From an uncultured Lysobacterales bacterium (GTDB taxonomy: Bacteria; Pseudomonadota; Gammaproteobacteria; Xanthomonadales; Xanthomonadaceae), in NCBI GenBank assembly GCA_946886865.1, contig CAMPJI010000032.1, forward strand, positions 1-26,574: 26,574 nucleotides of DNA, given 5' to 3'. How positions within the stretch are numbered: position 1 is the stretch's first letter; the number at the start of each line of letters is the position of its first letter. Below, piece after piece: positions 15,960 to 22,753 of the stretch. Under the pieces are notes generated by a model, which was not told where the DNA came from, searched no databases, and saw nothing but the letters and a program-made list of their open reading frames with translations. Both the position numbers and the translations under genes were made by a program.

Positions 15960-16598
15960 TCAGTCCCGGGGTGCGGGCAGCGCGAAGCGCAGGTAGGTCC
16001 CCATCCGGGGCTGCGTCGTCGAGGGCGGGAAGAACACGTCCGCGGACAGCGCATCCACGGGCACGTCCGCCGGGATAAGGAACCCGTGCGTAAACGCAAA
16101 CGGCGTCCCCGGCCGCGCCGTGGCGGGGCGCCCGACGACGCGTGAACCGCAGGAACCGCTGATCCCGTTGCGCGCCATCCAGGTCGACAGCTTCGCCGGG
16201 GCATTGGCCTCCCAGGTGCGCCCGCTCCGGTCCACCAGGCGCCCCTTGCACTGGTCGAGCCGTTGGGCGTCCACGCCGGGGTCGGCGATGACTTCATAGT
16301 CGACCAGCACCAGAGAGGCATCGGCGTGCTGATAGTCGGCCGCCGAACCCGCACCTGCCGGTTGGCGCCGCACCGCGACGACGCGCCACCGTGCCCGCTC
16401 GTACGCGCTCCAGCCGTCGGACGCTTCGATCCGGTGGCGGGCCTGGCCGCGATCGAGTTCGCGCTGGTTGATGCGCCAGGGCAGGTAGAAGGCGACCCCG
16501 CCCAGCACGACGGCAGCCAGCAGCCAGCCACCGTGCCGCCGCAGCCAGCGCCTGGCGCCGCCGGTGCCGGTGCCGGTGCCGGTCGGGATGGTGCTCAT
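15960..16598 (-). CDS. Single-TM protein with DUF4352-like beta domain (third gene of trio)
   Basis: A 212-aa protein. A short cytoplasmic N-terminus with a Thr-Gly repeat (residues 6-13) and basic residues precedes one membrane helix (about 23-40, GGWLLAAVVLGGVAFYLP), so the rest should be extracytoplasmic. The body reads as an immunoglobulin-like beta-sandwich of the DUF4352 sort: LVLVDYEVIADPG, then LVDRSGRTWE (121-130), then HGFLIPADVPVDALSADVFF (171-190). C117 and C150 may form a disulfide. The upstream gene shows the same succession, including the exact string VPVDAL, so the two look paralogous. Its ATG overlaps the preceding stop (ATGA, 16595-16598), implying translational coupling. 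No function is known. Confidence 0.75.
   Translation of the reverse strand: MSTIPTGTGTGTGGARRWLRRHGGWLLAAVVLGGVAFYLPWRINQRELDRGQARHRIEASDGWSAYERARWRVVAVRRQPAGAGSAADYQHADASLVLVDYEVIADPGVDAQRLDQCKGRLVDRSGRTWEANAPAKLSTWMARNGISGSCGSRVVGRPATARPGTPFAFTHGFLIPADVPVDALSADVFFPPSTTQPRMGTYLRFALPAPRD
16560..16583. repeat. Hexanucleotide tandem repeat (GCCGGT)x4
   Basis: Four exact copies of a 6-bp unit lie within codons 6-13 of the minus-strand gene that starts at 16598, encoding alternating Thr-Gly. Changes in copy number would stay in frame, so it could vary the length of the N-terminal tail but would not switch the gene off. Confidence 0.85.
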
Positions 16599-17215
16599 TG
16601 AACCGGCTCCGGGCTGCGCAGATCCAGCATCGGCACCGCGTCAGCCAGCATCGTCCTGACCGCGTCCGCGTGCATGCCGGGATCGACAACGGCCAGGTGG
16701 TCGAGCTGGGCCGGCGCCACGTTGCCGGAATAGAACTGCAGGGTCGCGCCTTCCAGGGCATCCACGGGCACATCGAAGAAGTACGCGCCGCTTGCCTGAA
16801 GGCCGGCGACCAGATACGTGTCGGTCAGGTTGAAACCCTTCAGGTCGGGACGTTCGTTGGGCGCTGCCCGGTACGTTCGCCCATCTCTCGTGTGCAGCTG
16901 TGCGCTGATGAAGCCGTTTTCGTGCAGCGTTTCGACGTCGGCCAGCGCCGAAAGCCAGATGCCGTCTGCCGCGACCTGACGATCCGGTCCGTCGCTGCTG
17001 CGGGGGTCGATCAGGTAGCCATGCGCCAGCTTCAATTTGTTCACCTTCACCGTGAAGTTGCGCGCCTCGACGGACGCGCCCGCTGCACCGAAGACCTGCA
17101 TGGGCGCGGTCTTCTCGTCGAAAGACGGCTGGTGCGTGCGGAGCGCGACGATCACCGCCAACGACACGACGGTCGCGGCCACGAGGGACCACCGGATGCC
17201 GGGGGCGCGGCTCAT
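16595..17215 (-). CDS. Single-TM protein with DUF4352-like beta domain (second gene of trio)
   Basis: A 206-aa protein with one N-terminal membrane helix (about 9-25, WSLVAATVVSLAVIVAL) and an extracytoplasmic domain. Strand-like segments ARNFTVKVNKLKL (51-63) and IWLSALADVETL are followed by LHTRDGRTYRAAPNE (107-121) and AYFFDVPVDALEGATLQF (144-161), the order seen in the downstream gene (SGRTW ... VPVDAL). This supports common ancestry. Its start at 17215 overlaps the stop of the gene before it (ATGA, 17212-17215) and its stop overlaps the start of the gene after it. The reading frame is open upstream to 17803, but that is the antisense shadow frame of the first gene. No function is known. 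Confidence 0.76.
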   Translation of the reverse strand: MSRAPGIRWSLVAATVVSLAVIVALRTHQPSFDEKTAPMQVFGAAGASVEARNFTVKVNKLKLAHGYLIDPRSSDGPDRQVAADGIWLSALADVETLHENGFISAQLHTRDGRTYRAAPNERPDLKGFNLTDTYLVAGLQASGAYFFDVPVDALEGATLQFYSGNVAPAQLDHLAVVDPGMHADAVRTMLADAVPMLDLRSPEPVQ

Positions 17216-17826
17216 GGCGCCGCTCCATCGCACGAAGGGTGCACGGGCAACTGGAATTTCCACCCGGGGCCGTCCTGCACCCACATCGCTTCGCCGCTGG
17301 CGTAGGTGCGCTCGACGCGATGGCGCTTGAACATGCCCCACGTCGACAAACGGGGCACCGCGCTGTCCGGCGGAAGCTCCCACACGAAGTCCACCAGCAC
17401 CGGCAACCCGGGGCCGAGCGAGAAGCCGAGCGTCGCGTCGTCGGCCCGCTGGGAGCGTTCGGGCCACACGGGCGCGCCGGCGCCGGCAGGCAGCCAGACC
17501 ACGTCCTTGTCGAGATAGGCCCGCATCGCGACCCAGTCGCGCGCCTGGCTGACCACGTGCGCGCGAAGGATGAGGTACTGCTGGCGCCCGGCCATTGAAG
17601 CCGCCTGCCCGGGCCGCAGGTTCGCAGACCACGCACAGACCGGTGTCAGGATGAAGGCCCCGGACTCGATCGCGTTGCCGGCGCCCACCGTCGGCACGGA
17701 GCCGGCCTCGGCATCGGCGCTTCGAAAGCCGCCCAGCAGGGCTGTCAGGGTGGTCGCGACGACGGCGGCAATGAGTGCGAGCCGCCCATGGCGGTGGCCC
17801 CATGTGTCTTGCAGATCCTTGAGCAG
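17212..17826 (-). CDS. Single-TM protein, first gene of trio, probable CTG start
   Basis: The conventional start would be a GTG at 17697 (161 aa). The frame stays open upstream to a stop at 17857-17859, and this extension encodes a basic tail (LLKDLQDTWGHRHGR) and a clear membrane helix (LALIAAVVATTLTALLGGF, about 16-34), as in both downstream proteins. The extension has no in-frame ATG, GTG or TTG, but a CTG at 17826 has GGAGA six bases upstream. Starting there gives 204 aa, close to the 206 and 212 aa of its neighbours. The extracytoplasmic part includes YLILRAHVVSQARDW and LGPGLPVLVDFVWELPPD, again beta-sandwich-like, ending in KFQLPVHPSCDG. Function unknown. The CTG is inference; the membrane helix in the open frame is directly visible. 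Confidence 0.7.
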   Translation of the reverse strand: MLKDLQDTWGHRHGRLALIAAVVATTLTALLGGFRSADAEAGSVPTVGAGNAIESGAFILTPVCAWSANLRPGQAASMAGRQQYLILRAHVVSQARDWVAMRAYLDKDVVWLPAGAGAPVWPERSQRADDATLGFSLGPGLPVLVDFVWELPPDSAVPRLSTWGMFKRHRVERTYASGEAMWVQDGPGWKFQLPVHPSCDGAAP

Positions 17827-17832
17827 GGCCGT

Positions 17833-17837
17833 TCTCC
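17833..17837 (-). promoter_or_regulatory. Ribosome-binding site deciding the CTG start
   Basis: The minus strand reads GGAGA here, with six bases (acggcc) before the CTG at 17826. It is the only good Shine-Dalgarno-like sequence upstream of this frame, and it argues against the internal GTG at 17697. Confidence 0.5.
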
Positions 17838-17934
17838 GCGATTTGGCCGCGACACCTTACCGAATCGATGTCAACGGCAGTTCAAACAGGGCGAGCCCCG
17901 GGGTCGCGTCCGTACGGGGCGCAAACGGAACCGC

Positions 17935-17957
17935 GAAACACCCGGTACCGCCGGGTT
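17935..17957 (-). terminator. Candidate terminator after the MscS gene
   Basis: On the minus strand, ACCCGG-cggta-CCGGGT forms a 6-bp stem followed by GTTT, about 75 nt past the MscS stop at 18032. It would separate that gene from the three-gene operon downstream. The stem is short and the T-run poor. Confidence 0.35.
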
Positions 17958-18031
17958 CACGGGGTGGGCTGGCGCGTCGCGGGGTTGCCGGGCACCGGGT
18001 GTCGATGGCCCGTGTCCCTGTCCGCTGCCGG

Positions 18032-19132
18032 TCACTCCCGCGGTGCCGCCGGGTCAAGCAGGTCATGGGCGTCCGGTCCCCGCGGCTCGCGCTGGATCTG
18101 CGCCTCGATCTCGCGCCGCGCGCGCGTGTCGACGGCGACGGACGGCGGGTGGCCGGTGGCGGGCGCTGCCTCCGAGCGCCGCGCACCCGCGTCCTGCGGC
18201 GGGGCAGGGTGCGCGCGTGGTGTCGGCGCGGGTTCGCGCAGCTGCACCCGGTAGATCGGTTCGGGCATGTCCATGCCGGCGGCTTCCAGGGCCAGCTTTA
18301 CCGATCGGATCGCTTCGCTCTTGACCTGGGCGAAGTCGTGCTCGCGCTGGTCCACCCAGGCCTGGAACCGCACCAGGACGTTGGAGTCGCCCAGCGACGT
18401 GATGAACGCGCGCGGTGGCGGATCCGGCAGCACGCCCGGCAGTCCGGCCATGACCGACGCGCCGATGTCCTGTGCCCGCACGAGGTCTTCCTCCACGCCG
18501 ATGCCGACGTCGAACTCGAACCGCCGTGCCGGATTCCGCGTGTAGTTGAGCATGACGCCGCGGAACACCAGCGCATTGGGCAGCCGCAAGTGGTTGCCGT
18601 CCAGTGTCATCAGGGTGGTGGCGCGCGAGGTCAACTTGACGACCAGGCCCTCGTGGCCGTCGATGACGACGTGGTCGTGGGGCGCGAAGGGCTGTCGCAG
18701 GCTCAGCAGGATGCCGGCGAGGTAGTTCTCCAGGATGTCCTTGAACGCGAAGCCGACCGCAACGCCCAGGACGCCCGCCGTACCGAGCACCGCGCCCACC
18801 AGCGCCGTGGCATCCAGCAGTTCCAGCGCCAGCAGCATGCCCACCAGCAGCGCAACCCAGCGCACGGTGGTGCGGACCAGGTCACGCATGAACGGGTTGT
18901 GCCGCGCCACGCGGTCCAGCAGCGCGCGGCGTGACAGCCAGCCGCCGAGCATCCACGCCAGCACGACCAGGGCCAGGGCAAATGCGAACAGGGGCAACGC
19001 CGCGACCAGCCGGTACGCCTCGTCGTGCAGCTGGTGCGCGATGGGTTGCAGGTCGAAGCGCGGTGGCGGGGTGTCCAATCGGGGCTCCAGCGGGCAGGCG
19101 TGTTCAGGCAGCGGGACCGGGTGTGGAGACAT
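18032..19132 (-). CDS. Mechanosensitive ion channel, MscS family
   Basis: A 366-aa small-conductance mechanosensitive channel that would release solutes through the inner membrane on hypo-osmotic shock. Three membrane segments are visible: about 42-65, 91-108, and the pore-lining TM3 with its amphipathic extension, about 110-150 (GVLGVAVGFAFKDILENYLAG, then LLSLRQPF). The beta domain follows (VVIDGHEGLVVKLTSRATTLMTLDGN, LRLPNALV), then the alpha/beta domain to about 298. A charged, Pro/Ala-rich tail of some 68 residues (299-366) extends beyond the usual end. I take the ATG at 19132; an in-frame ATG at 19213 adds 27 residues without domain-like character. Neither has a clear ribosome-binding site. 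It is divergent from the GAF-GGDEF gene. Confidence 0.92.
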   Translation of the reverse strand: MSPHPVPLPEHACPLEPRLDTPPPRFDLQPIAHQLHDEAYRLVAALPLFAFALALVVLAWMLGGWLSRRALLDRVARHNPFMRDLVRTTVRWVALLVGMLLALELLDATALVGAVLGTAGVLGVAVGFAFKDILENYLAGILLSLRQPFAPHDHVVIDGHEGLVVKLTSRATTLMTLDGNHLRLPNALVFRGVMLNYTRNPARRFEFDVGIGVEEDLVRAQDIGASVMAGLPGVLPDPPPRAFITSLGDSNVLVRFQAWVDQREHDFAQVKSEAIRSVKLALEAAGMDMPEPIYRVQLREPAPTPRAHPAPPQDAGARRSEAAPATGHPPSVAVDTRARREIEAQIQREPRGPDAHDLLDPAAPRE

Positions 19133-19234
19133 CGCAGCCGGGGCCCCACAGTGCCCGCGCTGTCGTGCAGGCGGGGTGGGCAACGCGCGGATGCACACCC
19201 GATGGATGCTCACCGGTCATTGATGCCGCCTCCC

Positions 19235-19240
19235 TATGAT
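19235..19240 (+). promoter_or_regulatory. Candidate -10 (TATGAT) for the GAF-GGDEF gene
   Basis: TATGAT matches the sigma-70 -10 consensus at five of six positions and lies 54 bp before the ATG at 19295. It would place transcription start near 19247, which excludes the upstream ATG at 19223. The -35 region is poor. Confidence 0.4.
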
Positions 19241-19294
19241 GGCCCGCGCGTTGGGCGCACCAAGACGGGTGGACGTGCTGATGGTTTCGGTCTG

Positions 19295-20407
19295 ATGGGT
19301 TCGGTTCCTGGGTCCACCGCGGCGCCCCGCATGCTGTCGTGGGCCTCCGCCGCACATGGCAGGAGTGAATACCTGCGCCTGCGCAATGTCGTCGATGCGC
19401 TGGTCCGCATCGCCGAGCATGCCGGCGACACCGGGCCCTTCCTCGACGAGGCGACCGCGACAGTGATGGAGCTGACGCGTGCCACCGGCGCGGTGGTGCT
19501 GACGGCCGGCGGGCCCGACGGTCTGCAGGTGCGGTCCGCGCGCGGACAGATGAAGCACATCGACCCGTCGGCGTTCGACGCGGGCCACACGCTGGCCCCG
19601 GTGTGCCTGCGCTCCCATGAGGCGCTGCACAGCAATGACGTCCACTGCGACGAGCGCGTCAATGTCCGCATCCGCAAGGGACGCGCCCTGCGATCGCTGA
19701 TCTGCACACCGCTGCGCTACGGCGACGATGTACTGGGCGTCCTGGAGGTGTGTTCGAGCGTTGTCCACGCCTTTGACGAGATCGACACCCAAGCCGTGGC
19801 GCTGATCGGCAATGCGCTGGGCGGCGCGCTCGGGCGTCAGCTGGAACTCGATGAAAAGGCGCGCCTGCTGTCGCGGCTGGAGGCGGCGCTTGAAACCACG
19901 CGCGCCCAGGCCCGCCAGTACCAGGATGCGGCGCTGTGCGACGCGCTCACGGGCCTGCCCAACCGCGCCCACTTCCTGCAGCGCCTGCGCGCGATGTGCG
20001 AACGCGACGACCGCTCCGATCCGTTCGCGGTGCTGTTCCTGGACCTGGACGGGTTCAAGGACATCAACGACCGCCACGGCCATGCGACCGGTGACGCGGT
20101 GTTGCGGGAAGTCGCCGCCGACCTGCGCGCGCGACTGCGGGAGGGCGACTTCATCGCGCGGTTGGGCGGCGACGAGTTCGTCGTGCTGCTGCCGGGCCTG
20201 CGCGACGGCGCGCGTGACGTCCCGGCCGTGGCCGCCGACCTGGGGCGTGCGTTGGCCAGGCGGCGTCCGGTGGAAGGCGTGCCGCTCGGCATCCAGGCGA
20301 GCATCGGGTGGGTCGTGCAGGCGCCGGGCTCGAGTGCATCAGCGCTGCTGGCGCGCGCCGATGCCGCGATGTATCGCGAGAAGAAGATGCGCCGCGCCTC
20401 CGACTGA
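19295..20407 (+). CDS. GAF-GGDEF diguanylate cyclase
   Basis: A 370-aa soluble cyclase. An N-terminal GAF domain (about 30-185; VMELTRATGAVVL, then SLICTPLRYGDDVLGVLEV) is followed by a coiled-coil-like linker (LDEKARLLSRLEAALETTR, 185-203). The full GGDEF domain has DALTGLPNR (216-224), LFLDLDGFKDIND (247-259), the intact signature GGDEF at 291-295 and an RxxD inhibitory site (REGD, 282-285). It ends with ADAAMYREKK. It should make c-di-GMP in response to an unknown ligand or redox cue bound by GAF. The start is uncertain: 19295, 19331 and 19223 are all in frame ATGs. I prefer 19295 because of the TATGAT box upstream, though its ribosome-binding site is weak. Confidence 0.9.
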   Translation: MGSVPGSTAAPRMLSWASAAHGRSEYLRLRNVVDALVRIAEHAGDTGPFLDEATATVMELTRATGAVVLTAGGPDGLQVRSARGQMKHIDPSAFDAGHTLAPVCLRSHEALHSNDVHCDERVNVRIRKGRALRSLICTPLRYGDDVLGVLEVCSSVVHAFDEIDTQAVALIGNALGGALGRQLELDEKARLLSRLEAALETTRAQARQYQDAALCDALTGLPNRAHFLQRLRAMCERDDRSDPFAVLFLDLDGFKDINDRHGHATGDAVLREVAADLRARLREGDFIARLGGDEFVVLLPGLRDGARDVPAVAADLGRALARRRPVEGVPLGIQASIGWVVQAPGSSASALLARADAAMYREKKMRRASD

Positions 20408-20511
20408 TCCGTCGCCGTTCGAGTGCCGCATCACAGCCACGTGAAAAACGCCGCGTCGGATGCATGGCGTCGCGCGAAGCATTGTTCCACCGGTGGAGTC
20501 TGATTCCCTCT

Positions 20512-20538
20512 TCAGCCAGCTGAATGCGAGGCCGATAA
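20512..20538 (+). promoter_or_regulatory. Candidate sigma-28 (FliA) promoter for the MCP gene
   Basis: GCCGATAA at 20531-20538 is a perfect match to the flagellar sigma-28 -10 element. Eleven bases upstream, the standard spacing, lies TCAGCCAG (20512-20519), which matches the -35 consensus only weakly. It is 52 bp before the MCP start, and chemoreceptor genes are classic FliA targets. Confidence 0.5.
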
Positions 20539-20590
20539 CAGGGGTGCCGGCGCCGAAGAGGCCGGCCCTCCTGTGGCTAACGGATCCCCC

Positions 20591-22723
20591 ATGCGCATCG
20601 ACTCCCTCGGCATCGGCCAGCGCCTCGCGCTCGGCTTCGGACTGGTACTGACCCTGATCCTGGTGCTGACCGGCATCGGCATCCACCGCGTGACGCGGAT
20701 CGACGACGGCCTGTCGACCATCAACCAGGTCAACAGCGTCAAGCAGCGGCATGCGATCAACTTCCGCGGCAGCGTCCACGACCGGGCCATTGCCCTGCGC
20801 GACGTGGTATTGGCCGAGGATCCGACGGTGGTGGCCGATGCCAACGCCATGATCGACCGGCTGAGCGCGGACTACGCGCGATCGGCCGCGCCGCTGGACG
20901 CGATGGTGGCCGACCCGGCGACCGGCGATGCCGAGGAAGCCGCGCTGCTCGCCGCCATCCAGGCCATCGAGGCGCGCACGCTGCCGCTGATCGAGCGCGC
21001 GCGTGCGCTGCGTGCCGCCGGTGACATCGAGCAGGCTCGCGCGCTGGTGCTGGACGAAGCGGCACCCGCGTTCACGACATGGCTGGCCCGCATCAACGCC
21101 CTGATCGATCTGGAAGAGGCGAAGAACGGCCGCGAGGCAGCCGCGGCAGCCGACACGGCGAAGGGCTTCGCGGCGCTGATGCTGGCGTTGTCGGTGCTGG
21201 CGCTGGCCATCGGCGCCGGCGTGGCGTTCCTGATCACGCGCAGCGTCACCGTCCCGTTGGGCCACGCCCTCGACGTCGCCGAACGGGTCGGCGCAGGCGA
21301 CCTGGGGAGCGAGATCCGCGTCACCGGCAAGGACGAGGCCGGCCAGTTGCTGGCCGCGATGGGTCGGATGCAGCAGCAGCTGGTGGCCTTCTCGCAGGGG
21401 CAGCGCGAAATCGCCGAGCGCCACGAGGCCGGCGAGATCAGCTTCCGGATGGATGCGGCTGCGTATCCGGGCGTCTACGGCACGATGGCGTCGGACATCA
21501 ACGACCTCGTGGCCGCGCACATCGCGGTGAAGATGCGCATGGCCGAGCTGGTCGCGCGCTACGCGATCGGCGACTTCAAGGAGGACATGCCGCGCCTGCC
21601 GGGCGAGAAGGCGCGCCTCACGCTCATCATGGACACCGCCAAGGACAACCTCACGCGCATCAGTGGCGAGATCGAGCGGCTGTCGGCGGCCGCCGCGGCC
21701 GGCGACTTCAGCGCGCGCGGCGAGGCCGCGCAGTTCGAGTTCGGCTTCCGCGCCATGGTTGATGACCTCAACCGGCTCATGGCGACCGCCGACGCCAACC
21801 TGGCGGAGATTTCCAGCGTGTTCGACGCCTTCGCGCGCGGCGACCTGACCGCCCGCATGACCGGCGACCACCCCGGCGTGTTCGGCCGCATCCGCGACGA
21901 CGCGACCGGCACCGGCCAGCGCCTGACCGAGATCGTGCGTGGCATCCAGTCGGCCGTGGCGTCGATCCACCTGGCGGCGTCGGAGATCGCATCAGGCAAC
22001 GCCGACCTGTCCCGGCGCACCGAGCAGCAGGCCGCGAGCCTGGAGGAAACCTCGGCGCTGATGGACGAGCTGACCTCCAAGGTGCGCCGCAACGCCGAGA
22101 ACGCCGGCCAGGCAAACGCGCTGGTGCGCGATGCCGGCGAGGCGGCCGAAGCGGGCGGCCGCGTGGTCGAGGAGGTGGTGGCGACCATGGGCGCGATCAG
22201 CGCGTCCTCGCGCCGGATCGCCGACATCATCAGCGTGATCGACGGCATCGCCTTCCAGACCAACATCCTGGCACTCAATGCCGCGGTGGAAGCCGCGCGC
22301 GCCGGCGACCAGGGTCGCGGGTTCGCGGTGGTGGCCGCGGAGGTGCGGAGCCTGGCGCAGCGCTCGGCTGGCGCGGCCAAGGACATCAAGGCGCTGATCA
22401 GCGGATCGGTCGAAAACGTCGAGGCGGGCGCCGACCGGGTCGCGCGCGCGGGCGAGGCGATGGGCCAGATCGTCGGCGCGGTGCGCGAGGTGACCGACAT
22501 CATGGCCGGCATCACCAGCGCGTCGTCGGAGCAGCGCAGCGATATCGAGCAGGTCGGCCAGACGGTGGTGCAGCTCGACCACGTCACCCAGCAGAACGCG
22601 GCGCTGGTGGAAGAAGCCAGTGCCGCGGCCCGTGGCCTGCAGGACCAGGCCTCGGGGCTGGCCGAGGCGGTGGCGGTGTTCAAGGTGGCGGCGTCGCCGC
22701 GACCGCTGCGCTCGGCGGCCTGA
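20591..22723 (+). CDS. Methyl-accepting chemotaxis protein
   Basis: A 710-aa chemoreceptor. TM1 is about 11-32, followed by a periplasmic helical sensor domain of roughly 155 residues (four-helix-bundle type), TM2 about 190-213 ([20 protein letters not shown]) and a HAMP domain (about 215-268). A long helical stretch (about 270-450) contains further HAMP-like units, including GDFSARG and GDLTARM each after a helix. The signalling hairpin has the hallmark [20 protein letters not shown] near 552-571, then the [18 protein letters not shown] segment. It couples ligand binding to CheA/CheW. The C-terminus ([14 protein letters not shown]) lacks the NWETF-type CheR/CheB tether. The ATG at 20591 is six codons inside the longest frame and starts directly before TM1. 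A sigma-28-like promoter lies upstream. Confidence 0.95.
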   Translation: MRIDSLGIGQRLALGFGLVLTLILVLTGIGIHRVTRIDDGLSTINQVNSVKQRHAINFRGSVHDRAIALRDVVLAEDPTVVADANAMIDRLSADYARSAAPLDAMVADPATGDAEEAALLAAIQAIEARTLPLIERARALRAAGDIEQARALVLDEAAPAFTTWLARINALIDLEEAKNGREAAAAADTAKGFAALMLALSVLALAIGAGVAFLITRSVTVPLGHALDVAERVGAGDLGSEIRVTGKDEAGQLLAAMGRMQQQLVAFSQGQREIAERHEAGEISFRMDAAAYPGVYGTMASDINDLVAAHIAVKMRMAELVARYAIGDFKEDMPRLPGEKARLTLIMDTAKDNLTRISGEIERLSAAAAAGDFSARGEAAQFEFGFRAMVDDLNRLMATADANLAEISSVFDAFARGDLTARMTGDHPGVFGRIRDDATGTGQRLTEIVRGIQSAVASIHLAASEIASGNADLSRRTEQQAASLEETSALMDELTSKVRRNAENAGQANALVRDAGEAAEAGGRVVEEVVATMGAISASSRRIADIISVIDGIAFQTNILALNAAVEAARAGDQGRGFAVVAAEVRSLAQRSAGAAKDIKALISGSVENVEAGADRVARAGEAMGQIVGAVREVTDIMAGITSASSEQRSDIEQVGQTVVQLDHVTQQNAALVEEASAAARGLQDQASGLAEAVAVFKVAASPRPLRSAA

Positions 22724-22739
22724 GCGCCTGGGCGCGCTC
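22722..22739 (+). terminator. Weak hairpin overlapping the MCP stop
   Basis: GAGCGC-ctgggc-GCGCTC forms a 6-bp stem starting within the stop codon. There is no T-run. It lies between convergent genes whose stops are 30 bp apart. Confidence 0.3.
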
Positions 22740-22748
22740 GATAGTCCG
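22739..22748 (-). repeat. CGGACTATCG motif, copy 3 of 3
   Basis: The minus strand carries the same 10-mer found at 1822 and 12412. It sits in the 30-bp gap between the convergent MCP and DUF4105 genes, so it is not upstream of any nearby start. Confidence 0.4.
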
Positions 22749-22753
22749 CACCG

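Noticed and set aside
17697..17697. GTG at 17697 as the start of the first trio gene
   Set aside because: It removes the membrane helix encoded directly upstream in the same open frame and has no Shine-Dalgarno sequence.
20339..21970. 543-codon minus-strand frame opposite the chemoreceptor and cyclase
   Set aside because: Shadow of the MCP gene; composition dominated by Arg, His and Gly.
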